DNA of 64,000 nt from CAZPNX01 sp964518765 (GTDB lineage Bacteria; Edwardsbacteria; AC1; EtOH8), in assembly GCA_964518765.1 (NCBI GenBank), contig CAZFJC010000014.1:1-64000 (forward strand), in the 5' to 3' direction. A program made the translations under genes and the position numbers. Shown one piece after another: positions 52,139-61,622 of this stretch (within the stretch, counting starts at the first letter, position 1; every line of letters begins with the position of its first letter). The notes beneath the pieces are model-generated. The model searched no databases. It saw only the letters and a program-made list of their open reading frames with translations, and was not told the origin of the DNA.

Positions 52139-53203
52139 TTAGAATCCCAACCCGAGGCTGAACCGATGGACGTTGTCCAGAAATCCCATGTTGGTATAGG
52201 CGTAGTCCAAGGATATCCTGGAGGTCCCGAAGCGGCGGGAGATGCCCATGCCGGCGCTCATGTTGTCCATGCCCCCCTTGGTCTCGTACCAGTCGGGGTC
52301 GTACTTGTAGCCGCCCCTGATGGCCAGCTCGACAATGGGGTTCCTCCAGCCGTACTCCAGCCCTACCAGCACCTTCTCGTTTCCGTCGTTAGGGTGGATC
52401 ATCTCGGCGGTGGTGGTCATCAGGTGATCCCGGCCGAACTTGAAGTCATAGGCGGCGCCGATCTTGAACTGCAGGGGCATGGGGAAGGGCTGGGATTGGA
52501 TCTCCCACGGGTTGCCCGTGTAGTTGGTCGGCCAGGAGGTATCGGCCCAATCCCGTTGGAGGTCGATCCCCGAAAACTTGGCATCCCCGCTGTAGTTGAC
52601 GATGGCCATGCCTATCCGTAGGGTCTTGAACCCGGTCAGGTAGTGGGTCCCCACGTCGAAGGCCAGCTGGGAGGCCGACATCTCGGCGATCTTCTCCCGG
52701 ACGTACTTGGCGGTGAAGCCCACGCTGAACTTGTTGGTCAGGCTGCGGGCGTAGGTCAGGCCCAGGGCCAGGTCGCTGGAGGAGAAGGTGGGCAGGCCCT
52801 CGCCCTCGTCCTCCCGGGCCAGGGTGGTGATGTCGTCGATGGTGGTCCGCTGCATGTCGCCCATGGACAGGAAGGAGGCGCTGATGCCGAAGTTGCCCAG
52901 CAGGCCGCCCGGGAAGACGCAGCCGATGTACTCGTTGTTGATGTCCACGAACCAGTTGGTGTGGGCGAAGGTGGCGCTGATGTTCCGCATGCGGGCTATT
53001 CCGGCCGGGTTCCAGTAGAGGGCGGTGGCGTCGTCGGCCACGGCGGTGAAGGCGCCACCCATGGCCGAGGCCCTGGCGCCGGCCCCGATCTTCAGGAACT
53101 GCATGCCGGAGAAGCCGACCTTCGAGAAACTGGGCTCGGACCAGGCCGAGGTAGCGCCCAGGACGACGGCGGCCGCCAGCACCAGTGCGAGGTATTTTTT
53201 CAT
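52139..53203 (-). CDS. PorV/UPF0164-like outer-membrane barrel protein
   Basis: This 354-residue protein has a signal peptide (1-22) and the family start FLKIGAGARASAMGGAFTAVADDATALYWNPAGIARM, here cited in part. It ends in a C-terminal aromatic beta-signal (FSLGLGF). In Bacteroidetes PorV shuttles sorting-domain proteins to the surface. Here it lies 26 bases after the gene of a sorting-domain protein, which supports a similar role. The assignment to PorV rather than another FadL-related barrel is tentative. Confidence 0.85.
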   Translation of the reverse strand: MKKYLALVLAAAVVLGATSAWSEPSFSKVGFSGMQFLKIGAGARASAMGGAFTAVADDATALYWNPAGIARMRNISATFAHTNWFVDINNEYIGCVFPGGLLGNFGISASFLSMGDMQRTTIDDITTLAREDEGEGLPTFSSSDLALGLTYARSLTNKFSVGFTAKYVREKIAEMSASQLAFDVGTHYLTGFKTLRIGMAIVNYSGDAKFSGIDLQRDWADTSWPTNYTGNPWEIQSQPFPMPLQFKIGAAYDFKFGRDHLMTTTAEMIHPNDGNEKVLVGLEYGWRNPIVELAIRGGYKYDPDWYETKGGMDNMSAGMGISRRFGTSRISLDYAYTNMGFLDNVHRFSLGLGF

Positions 53204-53229
53204 CTTATCTAATCTCCTTGTCTTGGGCG

Positions 53230-56200
53230 TTACTTGATGACGGCGAACTTGTCCAACTTGGTCCCGATGCCGGGGGCGTCTATCTGGTAGATGTAGATGC
53301 CGCTGGCGATCCTACGGTTGTAGGTGGTCAGCAGGTCCCAGCGCTCGGTCCCGTCGTTGTCCACGTAGTTGGCGTCGTGCTGTATCACCTTCACCAGGTC
53401 GCCGCCTAAGGTGTAGATGCGGATGGTGCACTTGGCCGGCAGGTGGGTGAAGTAGATGTTGGGATAGTTCTTGCTGACGTCCCAGTTGGCCCGCACCAGG
53501 TAGGGGTTGGGCACCACCTTCACCTTGTCCAACAGGTTCTCGGAGAGGGCCCCCACCTGTCCGGTGGGCTCGGTGTAGAAGGTGGTGATGTTGCCGTCCA
53601 CCGGCGGCCGGGGCCCGGAGGTATAGATCCGCCAGACGTCGCCGTTGTCGGGCCGGTTGGCCCACAACGTCCCGATGCGACGGATCACGTTACCGGCCTT
53701 ATTGAAATAGACCGACAGCCCGCAGATGTGCATGCCAATGCCGGCCGCTGAGGAGGCCCCGGTCAGGGTGCTGTCGCAGAAGGATCTGCCGACCGCGTCG
53801 GCGGGATTGAAGGCCCAGCCGCTGGTGGTCATGCTCTTCTTGGTGAGCGTGTCCAGAGGCACCTCGATATTGTTGGTCAGGTCCCACACCTGGGCCCGGA
53901 GGATGTTGCGCAGGACTCCGGACACCCGCAGGGTGTCCTCCTGCCAGCGGATCTCGAAGTCCGAGCCCCGCCACTGCCACAGGCAGTTCTTGGCGTCGAA
54001 GATAGACGCCTGTAAGGCCGTGGTGACGCTGTCAGGCGGATAGGTCCTGGATCCATTGCCCTCCAAGATCACCAGGCTGTCGATGACGCAGTCCGCCTTC
54101 TTCCACTCCACCCAGGGCTTGAAGACCACCCCGCCGAAGTAGAGCTGATCGTCGATGGTTCCGGATGGCTCTTGGTAGTACGTCCCCGTCTTGTCGATCT
54201 GGATGTTGGTCTTGAGGTTGGTGGAGTCTATCAGCGTCCCGCCGTGGTAGAGAAAGGCCCGGTAGTTCGGCAGATAGTAGGTACTACCCCCGGTGGTTCT
54301 CTGCCATTTTTCCGTCTTCCAAACCAACCTGAAGGAATCGGTCTTCACCAGGCCAGGGCTGGCTACCTCCAGCAGGTAGTTGAAGTCGGTGGAGCCGCCA
54401 GATCTTTCGTCTGCCCCGCCCAGGTTGCTGTAACGAACGGCAGCCGGCTTCCAGTCGGCATTCTCGGTATGGGCCACCGCGTAGACCGCGTTCTCGGTGG
54501 GGTTGGTCATCAGGAAGGTGGGGCACTTGTGGGTGTAGTAGGCGTTGGACTGGAAATCGTAAGCCACCAGGCCGTAGTAGTAGCCCAGCCCGTTGACCAC
54601 GTTGCTGTCCACGAAGGTGTAGATCAGACCCCGGTCGCTGCCGATGGTGTCCCACACCCCCAGCTGGACCGACCCCGACGGGGTCAGGTGGTAGGCGGTG
54701 GTGAAGTTGGGGACGATCTGGACGCCGTCCTTCTTGTCGAACATGTAGCCGCCGCCGCCGCTGTAGCTGCAGGTGGCCGCGCTGTAGGTGGTGTCCTGGT
54801 TCTGGAAGCGTCCGCCCAGGGCCACGCGCTTGTTGGGATCCATCAGCTCGGCCAAGGTCCTGGCCCGGTAGAGGATGTAACCCTGGAAGTCGTAGGCTTT
54901 GTACATCGACTTCTGGTTGAACCGGGAGGCCACGGTGTCGGTGCCGCCGGCCGGATTGGGATCCCCCTTGGCTATCTTAACGGTGGTGGTGGTGCCGGTC
55001 TTGATCTCGAAGCTGTCCACCAGATGCTTGTCGGTCAGGTACTGCCAGCCGCCCTTGTAGTAGGTGTACCAGGCGGTGGTGTCTGGTATCTTGTAGTAGT
55101 AGGCGTCGGCCGAATCCTCGGCCAGGGTGTTCCAGGTGATGCGGATGTGCTTATCTCCGGCCACCACCGTCAGCTGCGGAGCCATCGGCGGGTTGGAAAG
55201 CTCAAAGTCGTTGTTGAATATCTCCTGGGCCACGTCCGAGGCTATCTTCAGGGCTGTGGTGTCCCAGGCGGCCATGGTCCCCACGCACAGGGTGGTAATG
55301 GTGTCCGGGCTTCCCGAGCCCCTAGCCTTTAGGATGAACGGCCCCGATCCCTGGATGAAGCGCTTGTCGCCCGCGCTCTCCGCCCCGAACTGGTCGTAAG
55401 CGTCCAAGGTGCCGGACAGCCAGTCCACGCCTTCCATGGCCAGGTAGCGCTCCTCGTCTGTCTTGGGGTCGATGGAGATGGTGAAGATGGTGAAGCAGGT
55501 CATTCCCAGCATGGAGTCGGGCTGGATGCTGTGGGGATACTGGTCGTCCACGATGTTGACCACCTCCCCGGTGTTGTTCCGCGGCCCCTGGAAGAAGCGG
55601 AAGCCCACCACCCCGGTCCTGGGCCAGCCCGGCTCTTCGGTGGCCTGGAATTGCATTCCCAGGTTGCGCTGGTAGTCGAAGGTGGTCCGGTCGTTGGCCG
55701 AGGTGCCCGACTCGTTGCCGATGTCGCAGTCGATGCCCGGGCCTATGTAGCAGTTGCTCAGGTCGTAGTTGTTGGTGTTCTTGACGTTGAAGAAAAAGAA
55801 GACGATGTCGTTGTTGTCGGCGTAGTTCCAGGCATAGGTCACCTGTTCGATCACCACGTTCAGCCGGGACTCGCCGGACCAGGTGTACTGCGGGTTCATG
55901 TCGCTGTACTTGCAGTAGCTGTCCTGGCGCGACTTGATCAGCTTCTTGCCGTCCGCGTCCAGCCGGGGCCAATCCAGGACGTCGCCGGGCTCGGTGGAGA
56001 GGTAGACCCGGGAGGCCGGATCGGAGAGCCACCCATTCCAGTCCTCGGTCCTCGGATTCACCGGCCCCATCTCGCTCTGGCCCGAGTTGGGGTTGTAGCC
56101 GCAGGCCACCGCCCGGGCGCCCGAGGAGTTGGTGCCGGCTATCCACACCCCGGCCCCGTAGATGTAGTTGTAGCCCGTCCCTCCCCAGAAGCCGCCGCTG

Positions 56201-56400
56201 CCGCCCTGGGTGGGGTTGACGAACGGGCCGTAGTTGGTGCAGTAGATCCTCCAGGCGTTGATGTCCAGCAGCCTCTGCGACATCATCTTGCTCTGGGCCT
56301 GCGGCTGTTGGACGGTGCCGGCAGCCGTGGCCGCCCAGGCAACCGCGGACAGGACCAGGAGCCCCAGGGCCAGCGCCGCTATTCTCTTCCTACCTGCCAT
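53230..56400 (-). CDS. Large secreted protein with C-terminal sorting domain
   Basis: This 1056-residue exported protein has a signal peptide (about 1-24), a long unrecognised beta-rich body with fibronectin-like parts (PPMAPQLTVVAGDKHIRITW), and an end of sorting-domain type (VKVVPNPYLVRANWD ... ASGIYIYQIDAPG ... KLDKFAVIK). The ATG at 56400 has GGAGGT 7 bases before it. It lies between receptor 2 and the PorV-like gene in one apparent operon. Similar proteins next to TonB receptors occur in candidate phyla; their job is unknown. Confidence 0.88.
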   Translation of the reverse strand: MAGRKRIAALALGLLVLSAVAWAATAAGTVQQPQAQSKMMSQRLLDINAWRIYCTNYGPFVNPTQGGSGGFWGGTGYNYIYGAGVWIAGTNSSGARAVACGYNPNSGQSEMGPVNPRTEDWNGWLSDPASRVYLSTEPGDVLDWPRLDADGKKLIKSRQDSYCKYSDMNPQYTWSGESRLNVVIEQVTYAWNYADNNDIVFFFFNVKNTNNYDLSNCYIGPGIDCDIGNESGTSANDRTTFDYQRNLGMQFQATEEPGWPRTGVVGFRFFQGPRNNTGEVVNIVDDQYPHSIQPDSMLGMTCFTIFTISIDPKTDEERYLAMEGVDWLSGTLDAYDQFGAESAGDKRFIQGSGPFILKARGSGSPDTITTLCVGTMAAWDTTALKIASDVAQEIFNNDFELSNPPMAPQLTVVAGDKHIRITWNTLAEDSADAYYYKIPDTTAWYTYYKGGWQYLTDKHLVDSFEIKTGTTTTVKIAKGDPNPAGGTDTVASRFNQKSMYKAYDFQGYILYRARTLAELMDPNKRVALGGRFQNQDTTYSAATCSYSGGGGYMFDKKDGVQIVPNFTTAYHLTPSGSVQLGVWDTIGSDRGLIYTFVDSNVVNGLGYYYGLVAYDFQSNAYYTHKCPTFLMTNPTENAVYAVAHTENADWKPAAVRYSNLGGADERSGGSTDFNYLLEVASPGLVKTDSFRLVWKTEKWQRTTGGSTYYLPNYRAFLYHGGTLIDSTNLKTNIQIDKTGTYYQEPSGTIDDQLYFGGVVFKPWVEWKKADCVIDSLVILEGNGSRTYPPDSVTTALQASIFDAKNCLWQWRGSDFEIRWQEDTLRVSGVLRNILRAQVWDLTNNIEVPLDTLTKKSMTTSGWAFNPADAVGRSFCDSTLTGASSAAGIGMHICGLSVYFNKAGNVIRRIGTLWANRPDNGDVWRIYTSGPRPPVDGNITTFYTEPTGQVGALSENLLDKVKVVPNPYLVRANWDVSKNYPNIYFTHLPAKCTIRIYTLGGDLVKVIQHDANYVDNDGTERWDLLTTYNRRIASGIYIYQIDAPGIGTKLDKFAVIK

Positions 56401-56459
56401 GTATATGACCTCCATTCTCATTGTTTTCGGTTCGGCTTCCCATTACTTTATCATCCCGC

Positions 56460-59400
56460 TCAGAAAGAGAAGGTCACAAAGAATCTCATCCGACGGGGGC
56501 CGTCATAGGCCCTGGTGCTCGGTTCCCGGCCGCCGCTGAACGGGTCGGTGATGTAGTCTCGATACGCCTCCAAGTAGGTGATGTACTTCTCGTTCTGGTC
56601 GATCTCCCCGTTGCCGTCCAGGTCACGCCACTTGCTGTAGTATGGATTGGGGACCATCACCGGGTTGCCGTCGCCGTCTAGAGTGTAATAGGTGCTGTCC
56701 GGAATGGCGGTGGGCGAAAAGTCGTTGAGGGTGATGTAGGCCCCGTCGTTGACGGGGTCGCCGGTGGTGGCGTAGACGTTCTGGACGTTCTTGCGGTTGA
56801 AGACGTTGAACATCTCCAGGTTCAGCGACATGTTGGCGCCTAGTAGCTTGAAGCCCTTGGTGAGCAACAGGTCGGTGTTCCAGGTCCAGGGCATCCTGGC
56901 GGCGTTGATGTCGGTCAGGGGCCGCTGCTTGCTGTCCTTCTTGGTGTAGGGCAGGCCGCTGCCGATGTTGGTCAGCAGGTTGAGGGAGACGTTGGCCAGC
57001 GGTCTGAACTTGCCTAGGGCCGGGCCGAACTTCTCGTCGAAGTCGAAATTGGTGGTCAGCGAGATGGTGTGTCTCTGATCGAACTCCAGGAAGTTGTCGT
57101 TGCTGGGGTTGGGGTACGGCTTGCCGGTGGCCGGGTCGGTCCCCAGATAGTAGTACCAATAGCTGTAGCCCTCGTAGGCGTTGGAGGCCGTGCCCTTGGC
57201 CAGCGACAGGGTGTAGGCTAGACGGCCCGAAAAGATGTCCTTGCCCGGCCTCTTCTGCATGGAGATCTCCACGCCTTTGGTGTTTCCGTACTCGGCGTTG
57301 ACCAGGGCGGTGTAGTCCAAGCCGGTGCCCATCTCCCTGGTGTCGGAGACCAGCCGGGTGCCCATCAGGTCGAAGATGTCCTTGTAGAATATAGTGATGT
57401 CTCCGGCCACGTTCTCCGAAAACTGGTGGGAGAAGCCGGCCTCGTAGGCGATGGTCCTCTGCACCTCCAGGTCCGGGTCGCCCATGATGGAGTTGCCCCG
57501 GGTGATGTCGGCCTGCAGGGACTCGTAGAGGTATTGCAGCTGGGGCTGCTGGAAGAAGTGCCCGTAGCTGACGTGGAGCACCGTCCTCTCGGTGATGGGG
57601 TGGGAGATGCCCAGCCGGGGCGAGAGCTTGTACTTGGGCTTGGCGTTCACGTAGGAGGCGGTGTCGGTCAGGTTGAAGTAGTCGACCTTCTTCTTGGCCT
57701 TGGAGTTGAGATAATCGAAACGCAGGCCGGCGTTGACGATGAATCCCTCGAACTCCAGCTTGTCCTGGATGTAGGCGGCCCCGGTGATCGGCTTGAACTC
57801 GTAGTAGTCCTTGAACGGCTCCGGGTTCCAAGGCAGAGAGTTCGACTTCAGATAAATGTCGTGCAGCTTGAAATCCACCCCGGCCTGGACCAGGTTAAAG
57901 CGGTCCACCTGGGAGGTGATGTCCAGCTTGCCCGCCTTGTATTTGACGTCGTGTTTCTCCCACAGCCGGGCCAGTCCGTCGGTGTAGAAGATGCCGGACA
58001 CGCCGTAGGGGTTGTCCACGTCGTTGGCGTTGTACTCTTTGCCCTCGTAGTCGTCGTACATGCTGTCCCCGTCAGCGTCTTCATCCGACAGGAAGACGTA
58101 GTCCTCCCACCAGCTGCGGTCCTTCTCGGCCACCGTGTCCTTGACCCCGGTCATGGTCATGTTGCGGAAGGTGTTCAGGATCAGGGTGTAGAAGGTCCTG
58201 TTGTTCAGCTGATGCCGCCAGGTCAGGTTGAATTGGTTGGCCTTGGATAGATACGAGTAATAGCCGCCCAGATTGTATTTAAAGCTGGCGGTGTAGCTCT
58301 CGTTCTGGTCGCGATTGGCCAGCCCGCCCAGGGATATCTTGATGTTGGCGCCGGGGATCTTATAGCTGAGCTTGCCCTGCAGGCGGTAGTTCTGCAGCTG
58401 TCCATGGGGCAGGTAATCCTTATCATATTCCTTCCATCCCCTGATGGTCCCCTTTTCGATGCGCCTGGCCCTCTCCGCCTCCCAGCTGGCGTCAGGGGAA
58501 TCCACCCAGCCGCCAGCCCAGGCGTTGGTCAGGGTGTCCCATTCCGACTGGCTGAAGCGCAGGGTGTCGGCCCAGAAATAGTCCTTGCTGGGGTCGTGCT
58601 CGTAGTATTTGTCCGGCATAATGCAGGGCCGGGCGTCGTCGGTGTTCCTCATCTCGCCGGACAGGAAGTACGAAAGGTTCTTCAGGCCGGGCACCGGCCC
58701 GCCGAAGCTGGCCTCCAGCCGGTTCTCGTGCCGGCTGTTGTCCATCAGCAGCTCGTCGGTGGTGTACTTCAGGAAGACGTCGTGCTTGTCGGCCCCCTCC
58801 TTGGTGACCACGTTCATCACCCCGGACATGGCTTCGCCGTATTCGGCGTTGAAGCCGCCGGTGATGACCATTACCTCCTGGATGGCGGCGGTGTTGACCT
58901 GAGCCCCCTGGCTCCCGTCCAGGGCGTTGGTCACCGAGACGCCGTCGATGAAGACCACCATCTCGTCCGAGCGGCCGCCGCGGACGTTCATCTGGCCGCC
59001 GGCGTTGACCACCCCGGCGGTGTTGGCCACCACGTTGTTGGTGCTGGCGGCCGGCATGGCCATGATCTCCTGGGCCGAGGTCACCCGGGTGGTGGTGGTG
59101 GCGTCCGGGATGACCATCTGGCGCTTGGCCTCGACCACCACCCCCTTGATCTCCAGCACCGTCGGCTTGAGTCTGAAGTTGACGGTGGTGGTCAGGTCCA
59201 TGATGACCTTGACGTTGGTTACCGTCATCGGGTCGTAGCCCATCATGCGGGTCTGGACAGAATAGGTGGCTACCGGAACGTTGACGATGATGAACCTCCC
59301 GTCAAGGTCGGTGTTGGCGCCCATAGTGGTGCCCAGAACGGTGACCACAGCCCCGGGCAGGGGTTCCTTGGTGTCGGCGTCGATCACCACCCCCACCAGC

Positions 59401-59483
59401 TTGCCGGTGGTGGCGCCCCAGGCCGTTCCGACGGCCGTCACCAGGCACAGTGCCGCTGCCAGAAGTAACCTGAACTGTTTCAT
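56460..59483 (-). CDS. TonB-dependent receptor-like outer-membrane barrel 2
   Basis: This 1007-residue homologue of receptor 1 has a signal peptide (1-23), a carboxypeptidase-regulatory-like domain (about 26-105), a plug with VRGGRSDEMVVFIDGVSV and a barrel ending MRFFVTFSF. It includes a Ca-binding-like insertion (LSDEDADGDSMYDDYEG). The ATG at 59483 follows GGAGGG. It heads the operon of the 1056-residue protein and the PorV-like barrel. The ligand is unknown. Confidence 0.9.
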   Translation of the reverse strand: MKQFRLLLAAALCLVTAVGTAWGATTGKLVGVVIDADTKEPLPGAVVTVLGTTMGANTDLDGRFIIVNVPVATYSVQTRMMGYDPMTVTNVKVIMDLTTTVNFRLKPTVLEIKGVVVEAKRQMVIPDATTTTRVTSAQEIMAMPAASTNNVVANTAGVVNAGGQMNVRGGRSDEMVVFIDGVSVTNALDGSQGAQVNTAAIQEVMVITGGFNAEYGEAMSGVMNVVTKEGADKHDVFLKYTTDELLMDNSRHENRLEASFGGPVPGLKNLSYFLSGEMRNTDDARPCIMPDKYYEHDPSKDYFWADTLRFSQSEWDTLTNAWAGGWVDSPDASWEAERARRIEKGTIRGWKEYDKDYLPHGQLQNYRLQGKLSYKIPGANIKISLGGLANRDQNESYTASFKYNLGGYYSYLSKANQFNLTWRHQLNNRTFYTLILNTFRNMTMTGVKDTVAEKDRSWWEDYVFLSDEDADGDSMYDDYEGKEYNANDVDNPYGVSGIFYTDGLARLWEKHDVKYKAGKLDITSQVDRFNLVQAGVDFKLHDIYLKSNSLPWNPEPFKDYYEFKPITGAAYIQDKLEFEGFIVNAGLRFDYLNSKAKKKVDYFNLTDTASYVNAKPKYKLSPRLGISHPITERTVLHVSYGHFFQQPQLQYLYESLQADITRGNSIMGDPDLEVQRTIAYEAGFSHQFSENVAGDITIFYKDIFDLMGTRLVSDTREMGTGLDYTALVNAEYGNTKGVEISMQKRPGKDIFSGRLAYTLSLAKGTASNAYEGYSYWYYYLGTDPATGKPYPNPSNDNFLEFDQRHTISLTTNFDFDEKFGPALGKFRPLANVSLNLLTNIGSGLPYTKKDSKQRPLTDINAARMPWTWNTDLLLTKGFKLLGANMSLNLEMFNVFNRKNVQNVYATTGDPVNDGAYITLNDFSPTAIPDSTYYTLDGDGNPVMVPNPYYSKWRDLDGNGEIDQNEKYITYLEAYRDYITDPFSGGREPSTRAYDGPRRMRFFVTFSF

Positions 59484-59692
59484 GTTGGTTCTACCCTCCG
59501 CTTTTTGTGGTTTTTTCTTTTTCCCCACTTTGAATAATATCGAGCGGCTTGCCTCATTGTGTGATTATTTATAATAAATGTATGTCATTGATCTCTTTTT
59601 CGGAATAAACTGGGTGGGTCTGGCGCGCGTTTCCTCGTTGAAGCTAGGCCCGTCCGGGCCCGGTGGTTGCCTGTTGTTGCCCCTTGCTGGTC
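59484..59692. other. Spacer with presumed promoter of receptor 2
   Basis: This gap includes an AT-rich stretch (59540-59610) that probably holds the promoter. Candidate boxes are poor and no single site can be defended. No frame or hairpin stands out. Confidence 0.35.
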
Positions 59693-59721
59693 GAGCGGGG
59701 CCGCCAAAAGCGGCCCCGCTC
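59693..59721. terminator. Hairpin after paralogue B gene
   Basis: A perfect 12-base-pair stem (GAGCGGGGCCGC / GCGGCCCCGCTC, loop CAAAA) lies 14 bases after the stop of paralogue B. The T-run follows on the plus strand, the A-run precedes on the minus strand. Confidence 0.65.
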
Positions 59722-59734
59722 TTTTTGCCTTGGT

Positions 59735-61411
59735 TTACTTGACCACCACCATTTTCTTGGTGGCGCTGACCCCGCCCGAGGTCAGCCGGTAGAAGTACAT
59801 GCCGTTGGCCATGCCCTTGGCGTTCCAGTTGACGCTGTTGGCGCCGGCCTGGCCCTGGCCCTTGAACTCCTTGACCGTCTGACCGGCCAGGTTGTAGATG
59901 CGCAGGGTGTAGTCGCCGGCCCGGCTCAGGTTGAACCTGATCTCGGTGTTGCCGGAGACCGGGTTGGGCCGGTTCTGCATGAGCACGAAGCTCTGCTTGG
60001 CCGGCTGGGTCGGTCCGCCAGCCACCCCGGTGTTCACTGAATCGTATGGCACCCAGCTGACGAAACCGGTATTGCCCCTCTGGTAAAAGATGGGGAAGGA
60101 CGAGCCGGCTCCGCCGACGTGCAAGGCGATGTGCGGGTAATCGTAGCCGCCGTTGTCGGTGGTCACCTGGTAGGTGTGGTAGGTGGCGCCGTTGTCTCCG
60201 CTATAGGCGGCCCAGATGTTCATGGCGGCGTCGCCCTCGATGTTGTCCCGGTAGGAGAGCACCAGGTCGCCGTTGGCGTCGAGCGCGAAGTTGGCGAAGC
60301 TGGGGATAACCGTCCCGGCCTCGTCGGTGGGGTGGATCAGGGTGGCCACCCAGCCGCCCGAGGTCAGGTGGTAGTCGACCAGCCCGGTGTTCGGCCCGTA
60401 GCCCCCGGCCGCCGTGGTATCCATAAACAGCCAGGTGGCAAAGTGCGGGTAACCATCCTTGTCAACCGCGATGCCCACGTCGTAGCCATGGCCCGGCCAG
60501 CCGAGCCAGCCGCCGTAGGGCGCCCAGGTCAGCGGTGTCCAGTTGTTCCCGTTGTCGTAGGACATCCGGTAGAAGAACGACATGGTGGTGTCGGTCCCGT
60601 CCCCGCTGACGCGCCCGGCGCAGGTGCCGATCATCACCGTGTCCCCGCTGGGCGAGCAGAAGATCTGCAGCTGGTTGACGTAGCCCTCGGCCACCGAATC
60701 GTGCACCACCACCCCGCTCGGGAACAGCGCCAGGCTGTCCTCGGTCCCATAGAGGTCGTAGTACACCAGCATGGGGCTCGACCAGGTGTAGCCGTTGTCG
60801 TCCGAATAACAGTAGAGGGCCGCGTCCGGGGTGAAGTCGCCCCAGTAGTTGGATAGGACGTGTATCCTCCCGTTGCTCCCCTTGACCCCGTTGACCACGT
60901 AGATGGCGGCCCCGTCCACCCCGCGGCCGGTGGTGTCGCAGAAGGTCTCGGAGGCCCAAAGCCCGCCGCCGTAGCCCAGGTCGTCCCAAGTGAGGGCTGC
61001 GCCCTCGTCGGCCGCGCCCCAGCCGCGGTTGTAGAAGGCGAAGGGCAGCTGGTTGGCCAGGTCGCACATGCTGGAGGGATAGCGGATGCTGCCGCTCACC
61101 AGCGGGCCCTGCCGGGTGTAGTTGGCCCCGTTGTCCAGGCTGGATAGCGAGTACACGCTTCCGTCGGTGGACCGGAAGACGAGATTCATGGCGTTGGCCG
61201 CCGGGTCGTAGTCCATGGCCCGCACCGAGGAGATGTAGCAGGAGTAGGCGTGGACGTCGGCCAACACCGAATCCGCCTGGTTCTTGGCGGCCGGGTAGAC
61301 CTTGTTGGAGTAGGGGTTGCCGTCCCTCTCTAAGTTCCTCGCCTGAACCGATGCCAGGGACATGCCGGCCACCACAGCCAGAGCCAGAATTAACAATCCG
61401 ATTTTTTTCAT
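59735..61411 (-). CDS. Secreted repeat protein with C-terminal sorting domain, paralogue B
   Basis: This 558-residue paralogue of the 46286-47959 product has a signal peptide (1-24, without the Cys of paralogue A), the same BNR-like body (ADVHAYSCYISSVRAMDYDP and later repeats) and a sorting domain (NRPNPVSGNTEIRFNLSRAG ... NGMYFYRLTSGG ... KKMVVVK). The start at 61411 follows GGAAGGATC; the open frame upstream to 61483 is leader. Its middle shares 456 identical bases with paralogue A. It has the same promoter design as A, so both may be expressed together. Confidence 0.88.
   Translation of the reverse strand: MKKIGLLILALAVVAGMSLASVQARNLERDGNPYSNKVYPAAKNQADSVLADVHAYSCYISSVRAMDYDPAANAMNLVFRSTDGSVYSLSSLDNGANYTRQGPLVSGSIRYPSSMCDLANQLPFAFYNRGWGAADEGAALTWDDLGYGGGLWASETFCDTTGRGVDGAAIYVVNGVKGSNGRIHVLSNYWGDFTPDAALYCYSDDNGYTWSSPMLVYYDLYGTEDSLALFPSGVVVHDSVAEGYVNQLQIFCSPSGDTVMIGTCAGRVSGDGTDTTMSFFYRMSYDNGNNWTPLTWAPYGGWLGWPGHGYDVGIAVDKDGYPHFATWLFMDTTAAGGYGPNTGLVDYHLTSGGWVATLIHPTDEAGTVIPSFANFALDANGDLVLSYRDNIEGDAAMNIWAAYSGDNGATYHTYQVTTDNGGYDYPHIALHVGGAGSSFPIFYQRGNTGFVSWVPYDSVNTGVAGGPTQPAKQSFVLMQNRPNPVSGNTEIRFNLSRAGDYTLRIYNLAGQTVKEFKGQGQAGANSVNWNAKGMANGMYFYRLTSGGVSATKKMVVVK
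60242..60697. repeat. 456-base segment identical to 46781-47236
   Basis: This is the second copy of the shared internal segment, inside paralogue B. Flanking sequence is still related but diverged. Confidence 0.9.
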
Positions 61412-61539
61412 GATCCTTCCTTTGGTTAGCGTTTTTTGTTTGAGTGTCCTTTGGTCAATGCAAATTACCCCTTCCGCCCTCACCCCCTTTCGTTCTCTGG
61501 GTTGTCCGTTTTGTTTAACTGAATGCGGTAGTTGGAATT

Positions 61540-61568
61540 ATTTTAGCAAAATGACATAACCTTGTCAA
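61540..61568 (-). promoter_or_regulatory. Sigma-70 type promoter of paralogue B
   Basis: On the minus strand TTGACA (61568-61563) and TAAAAT (61545-61540) are 17 bases apart. The predicted leader is about 120 bases long. The two boxes and the spacing are identical to those of paralogue A. Confidence 0.8.
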
Positions 61569-61622
61569 GGGTTTTATTGTTTTTTACGCTTTTTCCCGGT
61601 CTTTTCTCTTATCGGTTTTGCC

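Noticed and set aside
54172..55332. 386-codon open frame on the plus strand
   Set aside because: It is antisense to the large secreted protein gene and shows shadow-type composition.
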